This document shows positions 1 through 8,477 of a stretch of DNA of 64,000 nucleotides, piece by piece. The notes under the pieces are model-generated. The model was not told the DNA's origin. It searched no databases and saw only the letters and a program-made list of their open reading frames with translations. The number at the start of each line of letters is the position of its first letter. Within the stretch, counting starts at the first letter, position 1. Made by a program: the position numbers and the translations under genes. This DNA is from Terriglobia bacterium (lineage in GTDB: Bacteria; Acidobacteriota; Terriglobia; Terriglobales; Acidobacteriaceae), in NCBI GenBank assembly GCA_020072645.1, contig JAIQGK010000008.1, forward strand, positions 124,001 to 188,000, written 5' to 3'.

Positions 1-2
1 GC

Positions 3-1844
3 AGCGACGTTCAGAGTGTTGCCAACATCCCCAGCAATAAGCGTAACTTGGCTCTCGGATGGATGGGTCACACCTTGTTCGGCGTCGATACGATCTCTGC
101 CTACGAGATCCCGGATGCAGACCAATGCAAAATTGCAAACAATGGCTGCACGGGAACCAGCGTTTTGCCGGTAACCGCCGGCGCTTCGCTAATGATCAGC
201 GATCAACAGGGTACGTCTCTGAACGGAAACAATCTATTTTTCTCTGACGGCACGACCGTGACCCAGATAGCCAATGTGGCGATCGGGCTGAGTAATGCCC
301 AGACCACTACAAACTATGGTGGCGCGGACTTCTCATTCATCAGCGCTCTGGCGCTGGATACTGTTGATCCGGCCAATCCAATCCTGTTCGTGGCGGATGA
401 TCCCAGCAATGGAGTCACGCCGGGGAACGGAAGATTGTTCCAGGTTGTGCTCACTCCAGGGCCTGTCGCTCCTTCGACTCCTATTAATGTTAAGGCAACT
501 GCGAGCGATGGGCAGGCTACAGTAAGCTGGACGGAACTCTCAGGCGGAGGCGCTGTTACCAGTTACACGGTGCATAATTCCTTCGCCTCGAATGGAATCA
601 CAGTTCCCGACGTTATTGTCGCGCCGCCCGCAGGCAGCACAGTTCCACCCACCAGTGCATTGATTACGGGACTCATCAATGGCGTTACGTATCAATTCGA
701 AGTCAGCGCGGCCAATGATATCGGCGTAAGCCCATTCTCGCTGCCGAGTAATTCGGTAACGCCACACGCCATCACGGTTCCTGGCGCGCCTACTGCGGTA
801 ACCGCAAACGCCGGAAACGCGCAAGCCGGCGTTTCCTGGACCGCTCCAGCGGACGATGGTGGATCGCCAATTACGTCTTACACAGTGACCGCTCTGGTTG
901 GAGGAATTGCAACTGGAACACCGGTCACGGTGGCGGCACCGGCAACCAGTGCGGTGGTCGCCGGACTTACGAACGGGACCACCTACACATTTATTGTTCA
1001 TGCAACCAACGGAATCGGCTCAGGGCCGGATTCGGCGCTCTCCAACGGCGTGACACCTTCAGTTTCGGCAGGACTACCCGATCTTAGTCTCGCCATTACC
1101 GGAGCCACTTCTGTCCCGACCGGATCGAATGTCATTTACACGCTCGCGGTCACCAACACCGGAGCCGGACCCGCGCCGGCCGTGGTGCTCAGCAATACGC
1201 TTCCCATATCGGGCGCGACCTTCGTATCGGTAAGTACAAGCCAGGGCGTTTGCACAGCAGGCGGCACTCTGATCAACTGCAATCTCGGAGCGCTCGACGT
1301 TAGCGTGGTTGCCAAAGTGACCATCACGCTCAACGTCACGGCGCAGATCACCGACTCAGCCAGTGTTCAGGCCTTCGATGCGACTGGCACCGCATTGACT
1401 GACCCCACACCGGCCAACAACAGCGCTTCCATTACTACTGTGATCGCTGCCCCAACGACGACAACTGACATCCAGGTTACCGGTTCACCGGCAAACGGTG
1501 GACCGAGCGTCAACACTGCCGATTTCATCAACTGGCAGGTCAGGAATAATCAGACTACTGTGGCCAACAACGTAGTGTTCGCCGCAACTCTGCCCAGCGG
1601 AGTGATCTACAGCTCGGTCAGCGGAAGCCTGGGAGTTACCTGCACCGGACCGGCGCCGGGAACGGCGGGCGGAACCGTCTCTTGCAGTTTGGCTAGCCTT
1701 GCTGGAAGCCAAACAATGCAGGTGACCTTGAACTTCACCGTAGCCGCAGCCGGTTCGCTGCCGTTTACCGGCTCTGCAACATTCGACGGAACAGACACGA
1801 ACCCTGCCAACAACTCAGCCGCGGTCGTCATCAACGCAAAATAA
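3..1844 (+). CDS. Secreted FN3/DUF11 repeat protein (5' truncated)
   Basis: The reading frame is open from base 3, so the gene begins upstream of the window; the first internal start-like codon (TTG at 48) is probably not the real start. About 613 residues are visible. In order I see an N-terminal beta-propeller-like stretch (FVADDPSNG region), two fibronectin type III domains at about residues 157-250 and 258-345 (PSTPINV and PGAPTAV starts, each with a conserved VSW), then two DUF11-type Ig-like repeats at about 359-470 and 487-612 (PTGSNVIYTLAVTN and related, ending in PANNSA). The family is known from large surface or secreted proteins; no catalytic motif is visible. A strong terminator follows 20 bases after the stop. 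Function is unknown; adhesion or scaffold is only an inference. Confidence 0.8.
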   Translation, partial: SDVQSVANIPSNKRNLALGWMGHTLFGVDTISAYEIPDADQCKIANNGCTGTSVLPVTAGASLMISDQQGTSLNGNNLFFSDGTTVTQIANVAIGLSNAQTTTNYGGADFSFISALALDTVDPANPILFVADDPSNGVTPGNGRLFQVVLTPGPVAPSTPINVKATASDGQATVSWTELSGGGAVTSYTVHNSFASNGITVPDVIVAPPAGSTVPPTSALITGLINGVTYQFEVSAANDIGVSPFSLPSNSVTPHAITVPGAPTAVTANAGNAQAGVSWTAPADDGGSPITSYTVTALVGGIATGTPVTVAAPATSAVVAGLTNGTTYTFIVHATNGIGSGPDSALSNGVTPSVSAGLPDLSLAITGATSVPTGSNVIYTLAVTNTGAGPAPAVVLSNTLPISGATFVSVSTSQGVCTAGGTLINCNLGALDVSVVAKVTITLNVTAQITDSASVQAFDATGTALTDPTPANNSASITTVIAAPTTTTDIQVTGSPANGGPSVNTADFINWQVRNNQTTVANNVVFAATLPSGVIYSSVSGSLGVTCTGPAPGTAGGTVSCSLASLAGSQTMQVTLNFTVAAAGSLPFTGSATFDGTDTNPANNSAAVVINAK

Positions 1845-1862
1845 AGACTCGTAATAGCTATT

Positions 1863-1893
1863 AGCTGCTGGGTTCCACCCGGCAGCTTTTTTT
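1863..1893 (+). terminator. Rho-independent terminator of the FN3/DUF11 gene
   Basis: A 10-bp stem (AGCTGCTGGG with CCCGGCAGCT, one T-G wobble) with a five-base loop is followed directly by seven T residues, 19 bases after the stop codon at 1844. Confidence 0.85.
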
Positions 1894-2436
1894 GCGTCCG
1901 GGATTTTACGCTAACGTGTTGTGCATGTTCCCTCCAACAACGTGAGGAAACTTACCACCAAAAAAATCTGTCCCTGTCGAGAGGCTGGTTGTAATCGATC
2001 AACAAATCGCTGATCTCAGAAATAGCAGTTGTTGATGTGTACGTAGCGGTGTCAAGCCCGTCAGTTGCCGGCCCGCTCGATGTATAGGAAAAATAAAACT
2101 TATTTCAATCTATCTACAGAAAAAACAAAAATTCGCTTTCAAAAGCCGCACGGTTGGGGACAAGGATTTCAGATGAGGGACTCGCTCGTGACGTTCCAAA
2201 GTTGAAATGCGATTGTCTTCAACGGGTTATACGGGTGCGAAAGGCACAAGTCAGGATTGACTTGTTTGAAATCAGGAGTCGACGGACAGCTAGGCTGCGA
2301 TAATGAAGTAGTGTCCGATATATTTCATTAATTGGCCGCTACTGTCGAGCAATGGATTTCTCTCAACTACTTCAGGATCATCTCTGCCCGATACCTTCCG
2401 TGTGAGCGTATTTTGTGGGCAAGCTGTTGATTCGAA
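1894..2436. other. Intergenic region without recognisable gene
   Basis: About 540 bases between the terminator and the tRNA. I see no open frame with a ribosome binding site, no recognisable RNA and no strong repeat; local composition is more AT-rich than the neighbouring genes around 2080-2140. Confidence 0.5.
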
Positions 2437-2513
2437 TGGTGGGCGATCACGGACTCGAACCGTGGACCTCCTGCTTGTAAGGCAGGCGCTCTAACCAGCT
2501 GAGCTAATCGCCC
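2437..2513 (-). tRNA. tRNA-Val (anticodon TAC)
   Basis: The reverse complement folds into a full cloverleaf: acceptor stem GGGCGAT/ATCGCCC, D-arm with AGCTCAGCTGGTTAGAGC, anticodon stem CCTGC/GCAGG enclosing loop CTTACAA (anticodon TAC, valine GTA), variable AGGTC, and T-arm containing GGTTCGAGTCC. The discriminator A and an encoded CCA end are present at 2440-2437. A good sigma-70 promoter lies about 47 bases upstream. Confidence 0.97.
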
Positions 2514-2559
2514 TTTGCGCGCATTATGGGGATTTGGCGCGGTTATTGGGGGTGTTCGC

Positions 2560-2588
2560 AGTATAGCGGCTGCGGTGGATCGGGTCAA
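2560..2588 (-). promoter_or_regulatory. Sigma-70 promoter of tRNA-Val
   Basis: On the minus strand TTGACC (2588-2583) and TATACT (2565-2560) are separated by exactly 17 bases, placing transcription start near 2553, about 40 bases before the mature tRNA 5' end at 2513. Confidence 0.8.
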
Positions 2589-2725
2589 AAGTAGTTTTCC
2601 CAAAATGGAACAAAGCATTCATTCTGAAGGGGAGTTACTCTGGTTACCAAGGTGTGGCCTTTAACCGCAGTTTCCTGCTATGGTCATGGTAAATTTGGCT
2701 TTTCTGAGACTGGAAAATTGCGAAA

Positions 2726-4756
2726 ATGGCCGTCTTGTTCGACAAGCTCCCCACGATCCTGGTATTGGCCGTCATGGTGGGCATTTTTGTGGCGCTGCGC
2801 CGCCACGTTAAATCGCCCCGGCTTCATCTGTGGATCGCGGCATGGGCGCTCATTTTTGTCCATTTCTTTGTCCAGATATTTGAGCCTGCTGACGGCACTT
2901 GGACGCCCTTGACGTTCATGATCGATCTTGGCAGCCTTCAGCTTTCCGCACTTTACTTTGTTGCTTCTCTGACGTCTTTTTTCGAAGACGCATGGCTGAC
3001 CCTTTGTCTCCTTACCTTGACCGGCGTGCCTGCACTGGCTTATACCGCTGGTCTGGCATACCAACGCAACTGGCGATGGCTTTACATTTCCTGCGCTGTC
3101 ATTATTTTTTACGGAACGCCGTTGTTCGTTGTCCTGCGACGCAAGGTGGTTACCACATTTTTTCTGTGGGCGCCGATTGTTGCTATCACCGGGACAGTGG
3201 CGATGGTGCGGGCATGGCAGGGGCACTTTGCCTTTGGGTTTCTCGCCATTCTTACTCTGGCCTTTGCTTTCCCTGGATTCCTGTTTTTCAGGCGCTATCC
3301 TCGCTGGTCACCGGGCGTGGTCACCAGTGTCGGCGGCTTTCTGCTTTGGGGCGCCGTCTTTCCCCTTGGGCAAATGATGTATGTGTGGGCGCCCACGCTC
3401 AAGATAAATCCCGAGCTCTGGAACACTCCTAAGTTTTTCGTCGCTTTTGGAATGATCCTCACGCTTCTGGAAGACAAATCAGAGTTCCTGCGATCCGCCG
3501 GACGGCGCGAGCAGAAACTGAACCATCAGCTGCAGAAATTTGCCGGCATAACTTCAAGACTTCTGACTGGGGTGGAGGTGAATTCAGTCTGCAATGAAAT
3601 TGCCGCCGCCATCAGGGAAACTACCACCTTTGATCGGGTTGTAATTATTCTCAGCAATGATGGCAGAAACCTGTTTGCCGCCGGACACGCTGGTTATGAA
3701 GGCGATGCGAAAACCCTTATCGAGCACAAGTGCAATGAGGTTTGGAAATTTGATGACATGGTGGAAGCATGCACCATAGGCGAGAAATTCGGTGAGAGAT
3801 CGGTTATCCTGCGGCCCGAGCAGATGGAAAAATACGGCCAGGTGCCCAGTTCCACCAGCTTTGAACCTTCCCCACATTGGACGAAAGGAAACCAGATACT
3901 GGTGCCGCTGCGTTCCATGCGCGGTGTGCATGTGGGATGCATTGGTCTGAGCGATCCACGGGAAGTCACGCGTGTAAATGCCGAGGAGCTGACCAAAATC
4001 GAATTGCTCGCCGGCGATCTTGCGGTGACGGTGGACAACGCCGCTTTGCACCGCCAATTAGCGCGTGCGGAAAAACTGGCGGCGATTGGCCAGCTTGTTG
4101 CAGGCGTCGCCCATGAATTGAACAATCCGCTGACATCCATCGTGGGTTACACGGAGCTTATCAGCGACGAGGTTCCTGAAGGTCCGGCGCGGCAGAAACT
4201 GGACAAAATGTTGCGTGAAGCCCAACGCATGAAGCGAATCATTGAAAACCTGCTGCGCTTCGCCCGCCAGAACACTCTGGCCAGGAAATCGGCAAATCTT
4301 GAGGTGCTATTGCAGGACGTTCTGGCTCTGCGCGAGTACCATTTGCATAATCACAACATAGAGGTTGAGGTCCAGATTGAGCCTGGCCTGCCGCACGTGG
4401 CGCTGGATGAAGACCAGTTCAAACAGATACTGTTAAACCTGCTGAATAATTCAATCGACGCGCTGGAAGGAAACGCCAAAAAGCGAATCAGGATTGAGGC
4501 AAGCTGCAGCAATGGCCGTGTAATACTTTGCTTTGACGACAATGGGTATGGTTTTGCAGACTTGAACCGCGTTTTTGACCCCTTCTATACCACTAAACCT
4601 GTTGGCAAAGGCACGGGTTTGGGGCTAAGCATCTGTTACGGCATCGTAAAGGAACACGGTGGAGAGATCCATGCGGAAAACCTGGAGCCGCATGGCGCAC
4701 GCATCTCACTGGAATTGCCAGTGGAACAGGCCGCCCTTGCGGCATGCAGCATCTGA
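2726..4756 (+). CDS. Membrane sensor histidine kinase, GAF and NtrB-type HisKA
   Basis: A 676-residue sensor kinase. The first ~250 residues contain about seven or eight hydrophobic segments (for example 8-24, 34-52, 90-112, 118-138, 143-190, 198-222), so this is a polytopic sensor without an obvious periplasmic domain. Residues ~275-440 resemble a GAF domain. The H-box GVAHELNNPLTSI puts the phosphoacceptor at His463, followed by the N-box (LLNLLNNSIDAL), G1 box (DDNGYGF), F-box (DPFYTTKP) and G2 box (GKGTGLGLSI). The HELNNPL type belongs to the class that often pairs with sigma-54 activators. No response regulator gene is adjacent, so it is an orphan here. Signal and partner are unknown; a link to the sigma-54-type pilin promoters further along is only a guess. 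Confidence 0.9.
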   Translation: MAVLFDKLPTILVLAVMVGIFVALRRHVKSPRLHLWIAAWALIFVHFFVQIFEPADGTWTPLTFMIDLGSLQLSALYFVASLTSFFEDAWLTLCLLTLTGVPALAYTAGLAYQRNWRWLYISCAVIIFYGTPLFVVLRRKVVTTFFLWAPIVAITGTVAMVRAWQGHFAFGFLAILTLAFAFPGFLFFRRYPRWSPGVVTSVGGFLLWGAVFPLGQMMYVWAPTLKINPELWNTPKFFVAFGMILTLLEDKSEFLRSAGRREQKLNHQLQKFAGITSRLLTGVEVNSVCNEIAAAIRETTTFDRVVIILSNDGRNLFAAGHAGYEGDAKTLIEHKCNEVWKFDDMVEACTIGEKFGERSVILRPEQMEKYGQVPSSTSFEPSPHWTKGNQILVPLRSMRGVHVGCIGLSDPREVTRVNAEELTKIELLAGDLAVTVDNAALHRQLARAEKLAAIGQLVAGVAHELNNPLTSIVGYTELISDEVPEGPARQKLDKMLREAQRMKRIIENLLRFARQNTLARKSANLEVLLQDVLALREYHLHNHNIEVEVQIEPGLPHVALDEDQFKQILLNLLNNSIDALEGNAKKRIRIEASCSNGRVILCFDDNGYGFADLNRVFDPFYTTKPVGKGTGLGLSICYGIVKEHGGEIHAENLEPHGARISLELPVEQAALAACSI

Positions 4757-4845
4757 GGAAACACTAACGTCGTTTGTCCGTGGTCCAGCCTGCCAATAGA
4801 CACACAAACTTAGCCTATTGCGCGTGAATGTGGGCCTGTGCCGCG

Positions 4846-5106
4846 CTAAATGTTGAAACGCGAGTAAAGCATTATTCCCGCGATCAGGAAAAACAACAAG
4901 GCAGAGCCCGCGCCACACACTTTGACCCAGGGTTCAATCCTGTTCATTTTCACGATCAGGTCCTGTTGCTCTTTGGCCATGTGAGCTTCAGAATTTCCCA
5001 GGAACAATTGATCATCTTCGTGCATGGAAAGGGTGCTGCGATAGATCAGAAGTACGATCAGCACGACTGTTAAACCGGCCCAAAGAATGAGGAGAGGCGT
5101 CATCAT
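4846..5106 (-). CDS. Small two-TM membrane protein, unknown function
   Basis: About 86 residues from the ATG at 5106, which is preceded by AAGGTGGTG at a sensible distance; the frame remains open upstream to 5157 but that extension lacks a good ribosome binding site. The N-terminus is a hydrophobic helix (PLLILWAGLTVVLIVLLIY), then a charged segment (HEDDQLFLGNSEAHMAKEQQD), then a second helix near the C-terminus (GSALLFFLIAGIML). I do not recognise the family. It stands alone, convergent with the kinase gene and divergent from the Fe-S carrier gene. Confidence 0.65.
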   Translation of the reverse strand: MMTPLLILWAGLTVVLIVLLIYRSTLSMHEDDQLFLGNSEAHMAKEQQDLIVKMNRIEPWVKVCGAGSALLFFLIAGIMLYSRFNI

Positions 5107-5428
5107 AAGAACACCACCTTGGATTTTTGGCCGATTCCGCTTACAGAGAGGCCGCAACCGCGGGTCGCGGCGAGGGTGTAGGTGGAACCTTTACGGGCAT
5201 TATAAGCCTGCCCGAGGCGGAAAAATCCAGTATTTTCGTGAGTAGATGGGTGAGGGAACTGGCAGTGAATGGTTAAGGGTGGCGGCTGAGCGGGGAAAGA
5301 AGCTGGGCAGACAGAAAAATGGTGCGACCCGTAAATGCTTTGGTTCATCTAAGCACTAGAAGCCTAATAGAATCAGCAGTGAACCCGTGTATAATAGGGC
5401 TTGCAGCCAGCGCCAAAGGAGACCATAA

Positions 5429-5797
5429 ATGGCTACCACAACGACTCCAAACGTAGAAACCACTCCCAAATTGCCGGTTAATTTGACTCCAACGGCAGTA
5501 ACCAAGGTTAAGGAGATCATGGGCCAGCAGAATCCAGTGCCGGCAGGTTTGCGTATCGGCGTTGTGGGCGGCGGCTGCTCCGGCTTCTCTTACTCCATGT
5601 CTTTTGAGAACGCGCCCGGCGTCATGGATAAGGTCTATACCTTTGACGACCTGAAAGTTTATGTGGATGCGACCTCGGCCATGTATCTGAATGGCTGCGT
5701 CGTGGACTTTGTGGAAACCCTGGAAGCTTCAGGCTTCAAGTTTGAGAATCCGAACGTGAAGAGCACCTGCGGCTGTGGTTCTTCCTTCAACGTGTAG
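5429..5797 (+). CDS. erpA: A-type iron-sulfur carrier (ErpA/IscA/HesB family)
   Basis: A 122-residue protein that in this family accepts Fe-S clusters from the scaffold and delivers them to target apoproteins in the cytoplasm. It begins after AAAGGAGA at 5415-5422. Residues ~15-122 fit the HesB-like fold: LTPTAVTKVKEIM, the first conserved Cys in GGGCSGFSY, and the C-terminal pair in STCGCGSSF; these three cysteines are the cluster ligands. A TATAAT box lies at 5390-5395. The ~14-residue Thr/Pro-rich N-terminal extension is more like ErpA-length proteins than IscA, but the paralogue assignment is not certain. No isc or suf genes are adjacent. A bidirectional terminator follows. Confidence 0.9.
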   Translation: MATTTTPNVETTPKLPVNLTPTAVTKVKEIMGQQNPVPAGLRIGVVGGGCSGFSYSMSFENAPGVMDKVYTFDDLKVYVDATSAMYLNGCVVDFVETLEASGFKFENPNVKSTCGCGSSFNV

Positions 5798-5821
5798 CAA
5801 AGATTTTCTTCCTGAGAGATT

Positions 5822-5848
5822 AAAGCCTCGTCGCAATGACGAGGCTTT
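5822..5848. terminator. Bidirectional terminator between erpA and pseudopilin gene
   Basis: Perfect 11-bp stem AAAGCCTCGTC/GACGAGGCTTT with loop GCAAT; T-rich on the plus side and A-rich on the other, so it can stop both the plus-strand erpA transcript and the minus-strand pilus operon that converge here. Confidence 0.85.
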
Positions 5849-5855
5849 TGCCTTT

Positions 5856-6650
5856 TTAGTTCTGCGGTGGTGTAGGAGCTGGAGTCTGCACGGGGGTGGG
5901 CTGTGCGTCTGGATTTTTAGGAGCACCGGAGCTTCCTGTCGCATTTCCTCCTGCCCGAGGCGCAGCCACGGTTACGCCGCTACCGCCGCTCTGCTCCAGC
6001 CGCAGATCATAGACGAAGTACCACTCGTCGTAATGGTCCTTATCGTTGAATTCTTTGATCCCTTGTTTCTTGCTGACACTGGCAACGCCCATGATCTGGC
6101 CCCCGCCTACCGTCGGACCATTACCGATGTTTGAAGTCACGAGGGTTCCATTGAATCCGGAAGACCCGCTGCCACCAGTCCCGCCAGTGTTTGCTGTTCC
6201 TCCGCTATTCGTTGTTCCGCCACCCGCGGTATTTGAATTGTTTGATTGTGAACTTTGCGTAAGGGAAGACGTGGGCAAGGTGCCTGTCTGGTTTTGCGGC
6301 GCGGGGATGTTGATCTGTGCCTCACCCACGTGCACCATTTTCCAGTCGGAGTCGCCGGTCATGGGGTCTACATATTTTTTGCGCAGGAAACGAACGTGAT
6401 TGGTGTTCTCCAGTTGCTCAACGGAAACAGGATAGCGGCCGCCATTTTTGTGGACAAATCGCTTTACCGCGGTGGCGTAATCTTTGCCGCGATGGATCAT
6501 CTCTTCTTCTTTGTCGCGCTTGATCTGCTGCGCGATCCTCGGCGCTTCCACGGACAACGCGATCAACATCAGCGTCATTGTGAGCATTAAGGCCAGTAAC
6601 ACGTAGCCGGATTCTTTTGAGTGGGTTCGGCCTAATTTCATACAACGCAT
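5856..6650 (-). CDS. Type II secretion/type IV pilus pseudopilin-like protein
   Basis: 264 residues. The N-terminus carries a short basic leader ending in SG before a long hydrophobic helix (YVLLALMLTMTLMLIALSVE), the class III signal of pilin-like proteins cut by prepilin peptidase. Position +5 after the presumed cleavage is Ala rather than the usual Glu, as in some minor pseudopilins. The following ~80 residues resemble the GspG-like region (YATAVKRFVHKNGGRYPVSVEQL, YVDPMTGDSDWKMV). The C-terminal third is low-complexity, rich in Gly, Ser, Asn, Thr and Pro. It is the last gene of the minus-strand pilus run and ends just before a terminator. It could be a minor pilin or an assembly accessory; the low-complexity tail is unusual. 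Confidence 0.75.
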   Translation of the reverse strand: MRCMKLGRTHSKESGYVLLALMLTMTLMLIALSVEAPRIAQQIKRDKEEEMIHRGKDYATAVKRFVHKNGGRYPVSVEQLENTNHVRFLRKKYVDPMTGDSDWKMVHVGEAQINIPAPQNQTGTLPTSSLTQSSQSNNSNTAGGGTTNSGGTANTGGTGGSGSSGFNGTLVTSNIGNGPTVGGGQIMGVASVSKKQGIKEFNDKDHYDEWYFVYDLRLEQSGGSGVTVAAPRAGGNATGSSGAPKNPDAQPTPVQTPAPTPPQN

Positions 6651-6667
6651 ATTAAAATTCTCGCAAG

Positions 6668-7264
6668 CTACTTCGCGGTTACCGGGATTGTCTGGCGATT
6701 GCTGTTCAGCATATCCTCAATGATAACGCTGGTGTTGTTGATTTGAATGACCTTGTATTTTCTCTCCACGATGTCACCTTGCCGGGCGACGAATACTTCA
6801 CCTTCGTCAGCAAGAAAGATCCTCTTTGGTTCGTTGCCCTTGCTGGCAAAGCCGTAAAACTTGAGCGGAATCGGCGGCGGAGGAGGTGTCGGCGTCGGCG
6901 TTGGCGGCATCTCCGGCCCATAGGGCTGTCTCACCGAAGCGATAGGAGGTGTGATCGGCTTCAATTCTTCCATCCGGAAAATGTTTCTGCCTCCGGCTTC
7001 GTACTTTTTGCTTTGGCTGGCGGCCAGGATGTCGAGACGCAATCTGGGATCAAGCGTGTTGTCAATTAATTGCGCCGGGCTCGTGGATTTTTTGGTCGCC
7101 TGCGTTGTTGTTTGCGTGGAACTTGCGGGTACGGGAGCAGGCGCGGGAGAGTTGGCGGAACTTGTGCCGAAGTCGACAAAGTTATAAATGCCAACCAGCA
7201 GCAGGATCGCCAGCAGTGCGATCATCCATCGCACTTCCTTTTTATTTTCCGCGCCTATCTTCAC
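6668..7264 (-). CDS. PilP/GspC-like pilus assembly protein
   Basis: 198 residues. One N-terminal transmembrane helix (WMIALLAILLLVGIYNFV, ~13-30), a Pro/Thr/Ser-rich linker, then a segment with GRNIFRMEEL, a proline run (PTPTPTPPPPPIPL) and a small beta domain (FYGFASKGNEPKRIFLADEGEVFVARQGDIVERKYKV as a region). That domain resembles the HR domain of GspC and the soluble domain of PilP, which connect the inner-membrane PilMNO platform to the secretin. Its position directly after pilO agrees. It has a membrane anchor rather than a lipobox, so it is PilP-like in role and GspC-like in architecture. Confidence 0.75.
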   Translation of the reverse strand: MKIGAENKKEVRWMIALLAILLLVGIYNFVDFGTSSANSPAPAPVPASSTQTTTQATKKSTSPAQLIDNTLDPRLRLDILAASQSKKYEAGGRNIFRMEELKPITPPIASVRQPYGPEMPPTPTPTPPPPPIPLKFYGFASKGNEPKRIFLADEGEVFVARQGDIVERKYKVIQINNTSVIIEDMLNSNRQTIPVTAK

Positions 7265-7313
7265 GTAAGGTCCTTCTCCTCTGGCTATAAACGTTCGCGG
7301 CCCGTGGCCGCTA

Positions 7314-7865
7314 TTAGCTTTCTTTCAGGAATGTCTCAAATTTTACCTGCAGCGATACCACTCCGCCTTCCTGGCTGTTGAGCGATATTTGATCAATGAT
7401 AAACACGAGCCTGTCCTGCTCCATGGCATTGATAAACTTCGCAACTTTTGCGTACTCGCCGGTCACAGTCGTCTCAATGTTCACGCGCTGCACGTCCGGC
7501 AGTTCATTCTTTTCAGCGCTTCCGGTCCGGTCCTGGCCATAGCGGATTCCAGCAGTGGTTACGCCGGCATCCTTCATCAGTTTTTCCAGGTGCTGGGATA
7601 TCTGGGAAAACTGGCTGGGCACTTTCTCTTCATAGAACTTCTTTACGTCCACCCGGGTTTGCGCCAGTTTCTTGTCGATTCCAATCAGCGGAGTCACTTC
7701 GCGGGTCAGCGCCTGTTTCTGTTCCCGCAAACTAGCTTCCTGCGCCGCTCGCGCAGAAGGGCTGGATCCGGGCAGCAACAGGTAAATCACGAGCAACAAA
7801 TCTACCGCGCCAAGGACGGCAAGTATCGTCGTAAATTGCTTCCGCATTTTTTCCAGATGATTCAT
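7314..7865 (-). CDS. pilO: Type IV pilus inner-membrane protein PilO
   Basis: 183 residues: a short cytoplasmic N-terminus, one membrane helix (ILAVLGAVDLLLVIYLLL, ~14-31), a coiled-coil region (EASLREQKQALTREV to KKFYEEKVPSQFSQISQHLEKLM) and a C-terminal ferredoxin-like beta domain. This is the PilO layout; PilO pairs with PilN in the periplasm to form the alignment complex. It starts directly after the pilN stop (pilN ends at 7866), and the next gene begins 50 bases downstream, so the genes are probably co-transcribed and translationally coupled. Confidence 0.87.
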   Translation of the reverse strand: MNHLEKMRKQFTTILAVLGAVDLLLVIYLLLPGSSPSARAAQEASLREQKQALTREVTPLIGIDKKLAQTRVDVKKFYEEKVPSQFSQISQHLEKLMKDAGVTTAGIRYGQDRTGSAEKNELPDVQRVNIETTVTGEYAKVAKFINAMEQDRLVFIIDQISLNSQEGGVVSLQVKFETFLKES

Positions 7866-8477
7866 TTACAAGCCCTCCCTGTTGCCGGTTCGCGCTGGGG
7901 GAGTTACCGCGGGAGAGTAATAAGTCACAATGTCGAACTTGAAAAGCTGCGCTTCAGTCTTGGCCTGCTTTTGCATGGTTTCGCTGGTAATTTGCGGACT
8001 GCGAAAGCGCTCTGACTTTTCCATCTTCTTCTCGAGTTCTAGTCCGTTCTCGTGAGTATCGCCCATCACAACCAGCGTCAGCTTAAGGCGATTGTCCATT
8101 GTTACTTCCGGATGGACAGAACTCAGGAAGGCGCGGGCCGGCATGATTCTCTGGAGATCGTTGAATAGCTGCGTCCAGGAAAGCTGGCGGCGGTTGATCT
8201 GCCTGTTCCAGTAATTTTTTTGCTCGGTAACGTCATGATTTTCCGGCAGATTTGAGATTGCCTCCGCGGCAGCACGTTGTTTTTGCAGATCGGCAATCTC
8301 AGCCTGTAATTGCCTGATTCGCTGGCCAGACTGTGACGAATTATGGAAATTTCTCCATGCAAATCCGATGAGTAGGAGCATGAGCACGGCTGATACTCCA
8401 ATGGCCACGCTCCAACGCACGTAAAACTGCCGTACGTCTTCATATTTCTGAGTTGCGAGATTGATATTGAGGCGCAT
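7866..8477 (-). CDS. pilN: Type IV pilus inner-membrane protein PilN
   Basis: 203 residues. The extreme N-terminus MRLNINLA is the conserved PilN tail that inserts into PilM. It is followed by a membrane helix (VAIGVSAVLMLLLIGFAW), a coiled coil (SGQRIRQLQAEIADLQKQRAA) and a periplasmic alpha/beta domain. The last base of pilM overlaps the first base of pilN (8477), so translation is coupled. PilN and PilO form heterodimers that transmit cytoplasmic motor events to the outer parts of the pilus machine. Confidence 0.88.
   Translation of the reverse strand: MRLNINLATQKYEDVRQFYVRWSVAIGVSAVLMLLLIGFAWRNFHNSSQSGQRIRQLQAEIADLQKQRAAAEAISNLPENHDVTEQKNYWNRQINRRQLSWTQLFNDLQRIMPARAFLSSVHPEVTMDNRLKLTLVVMGDTHENGLELEKKMEKSERFRSPQITSETMQKQAKTEAQLFKFDIVTYYSPAVTPPARTGNREGL

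Noticed and set aside
540-1001. 153-codon minus-strand frame within the FN3/DUF11 gene
   Set aside because: Opposite-strand shadow of a clear coding region with Arg/Cys-rich unnatural composition.
2367-2618. 83-codon minus-strand frame containing LAQLVRAPALQAGGPRFES
   Set aside because: It is the translation of the tRNA-Val gene and its flanks, a well-known false protein.
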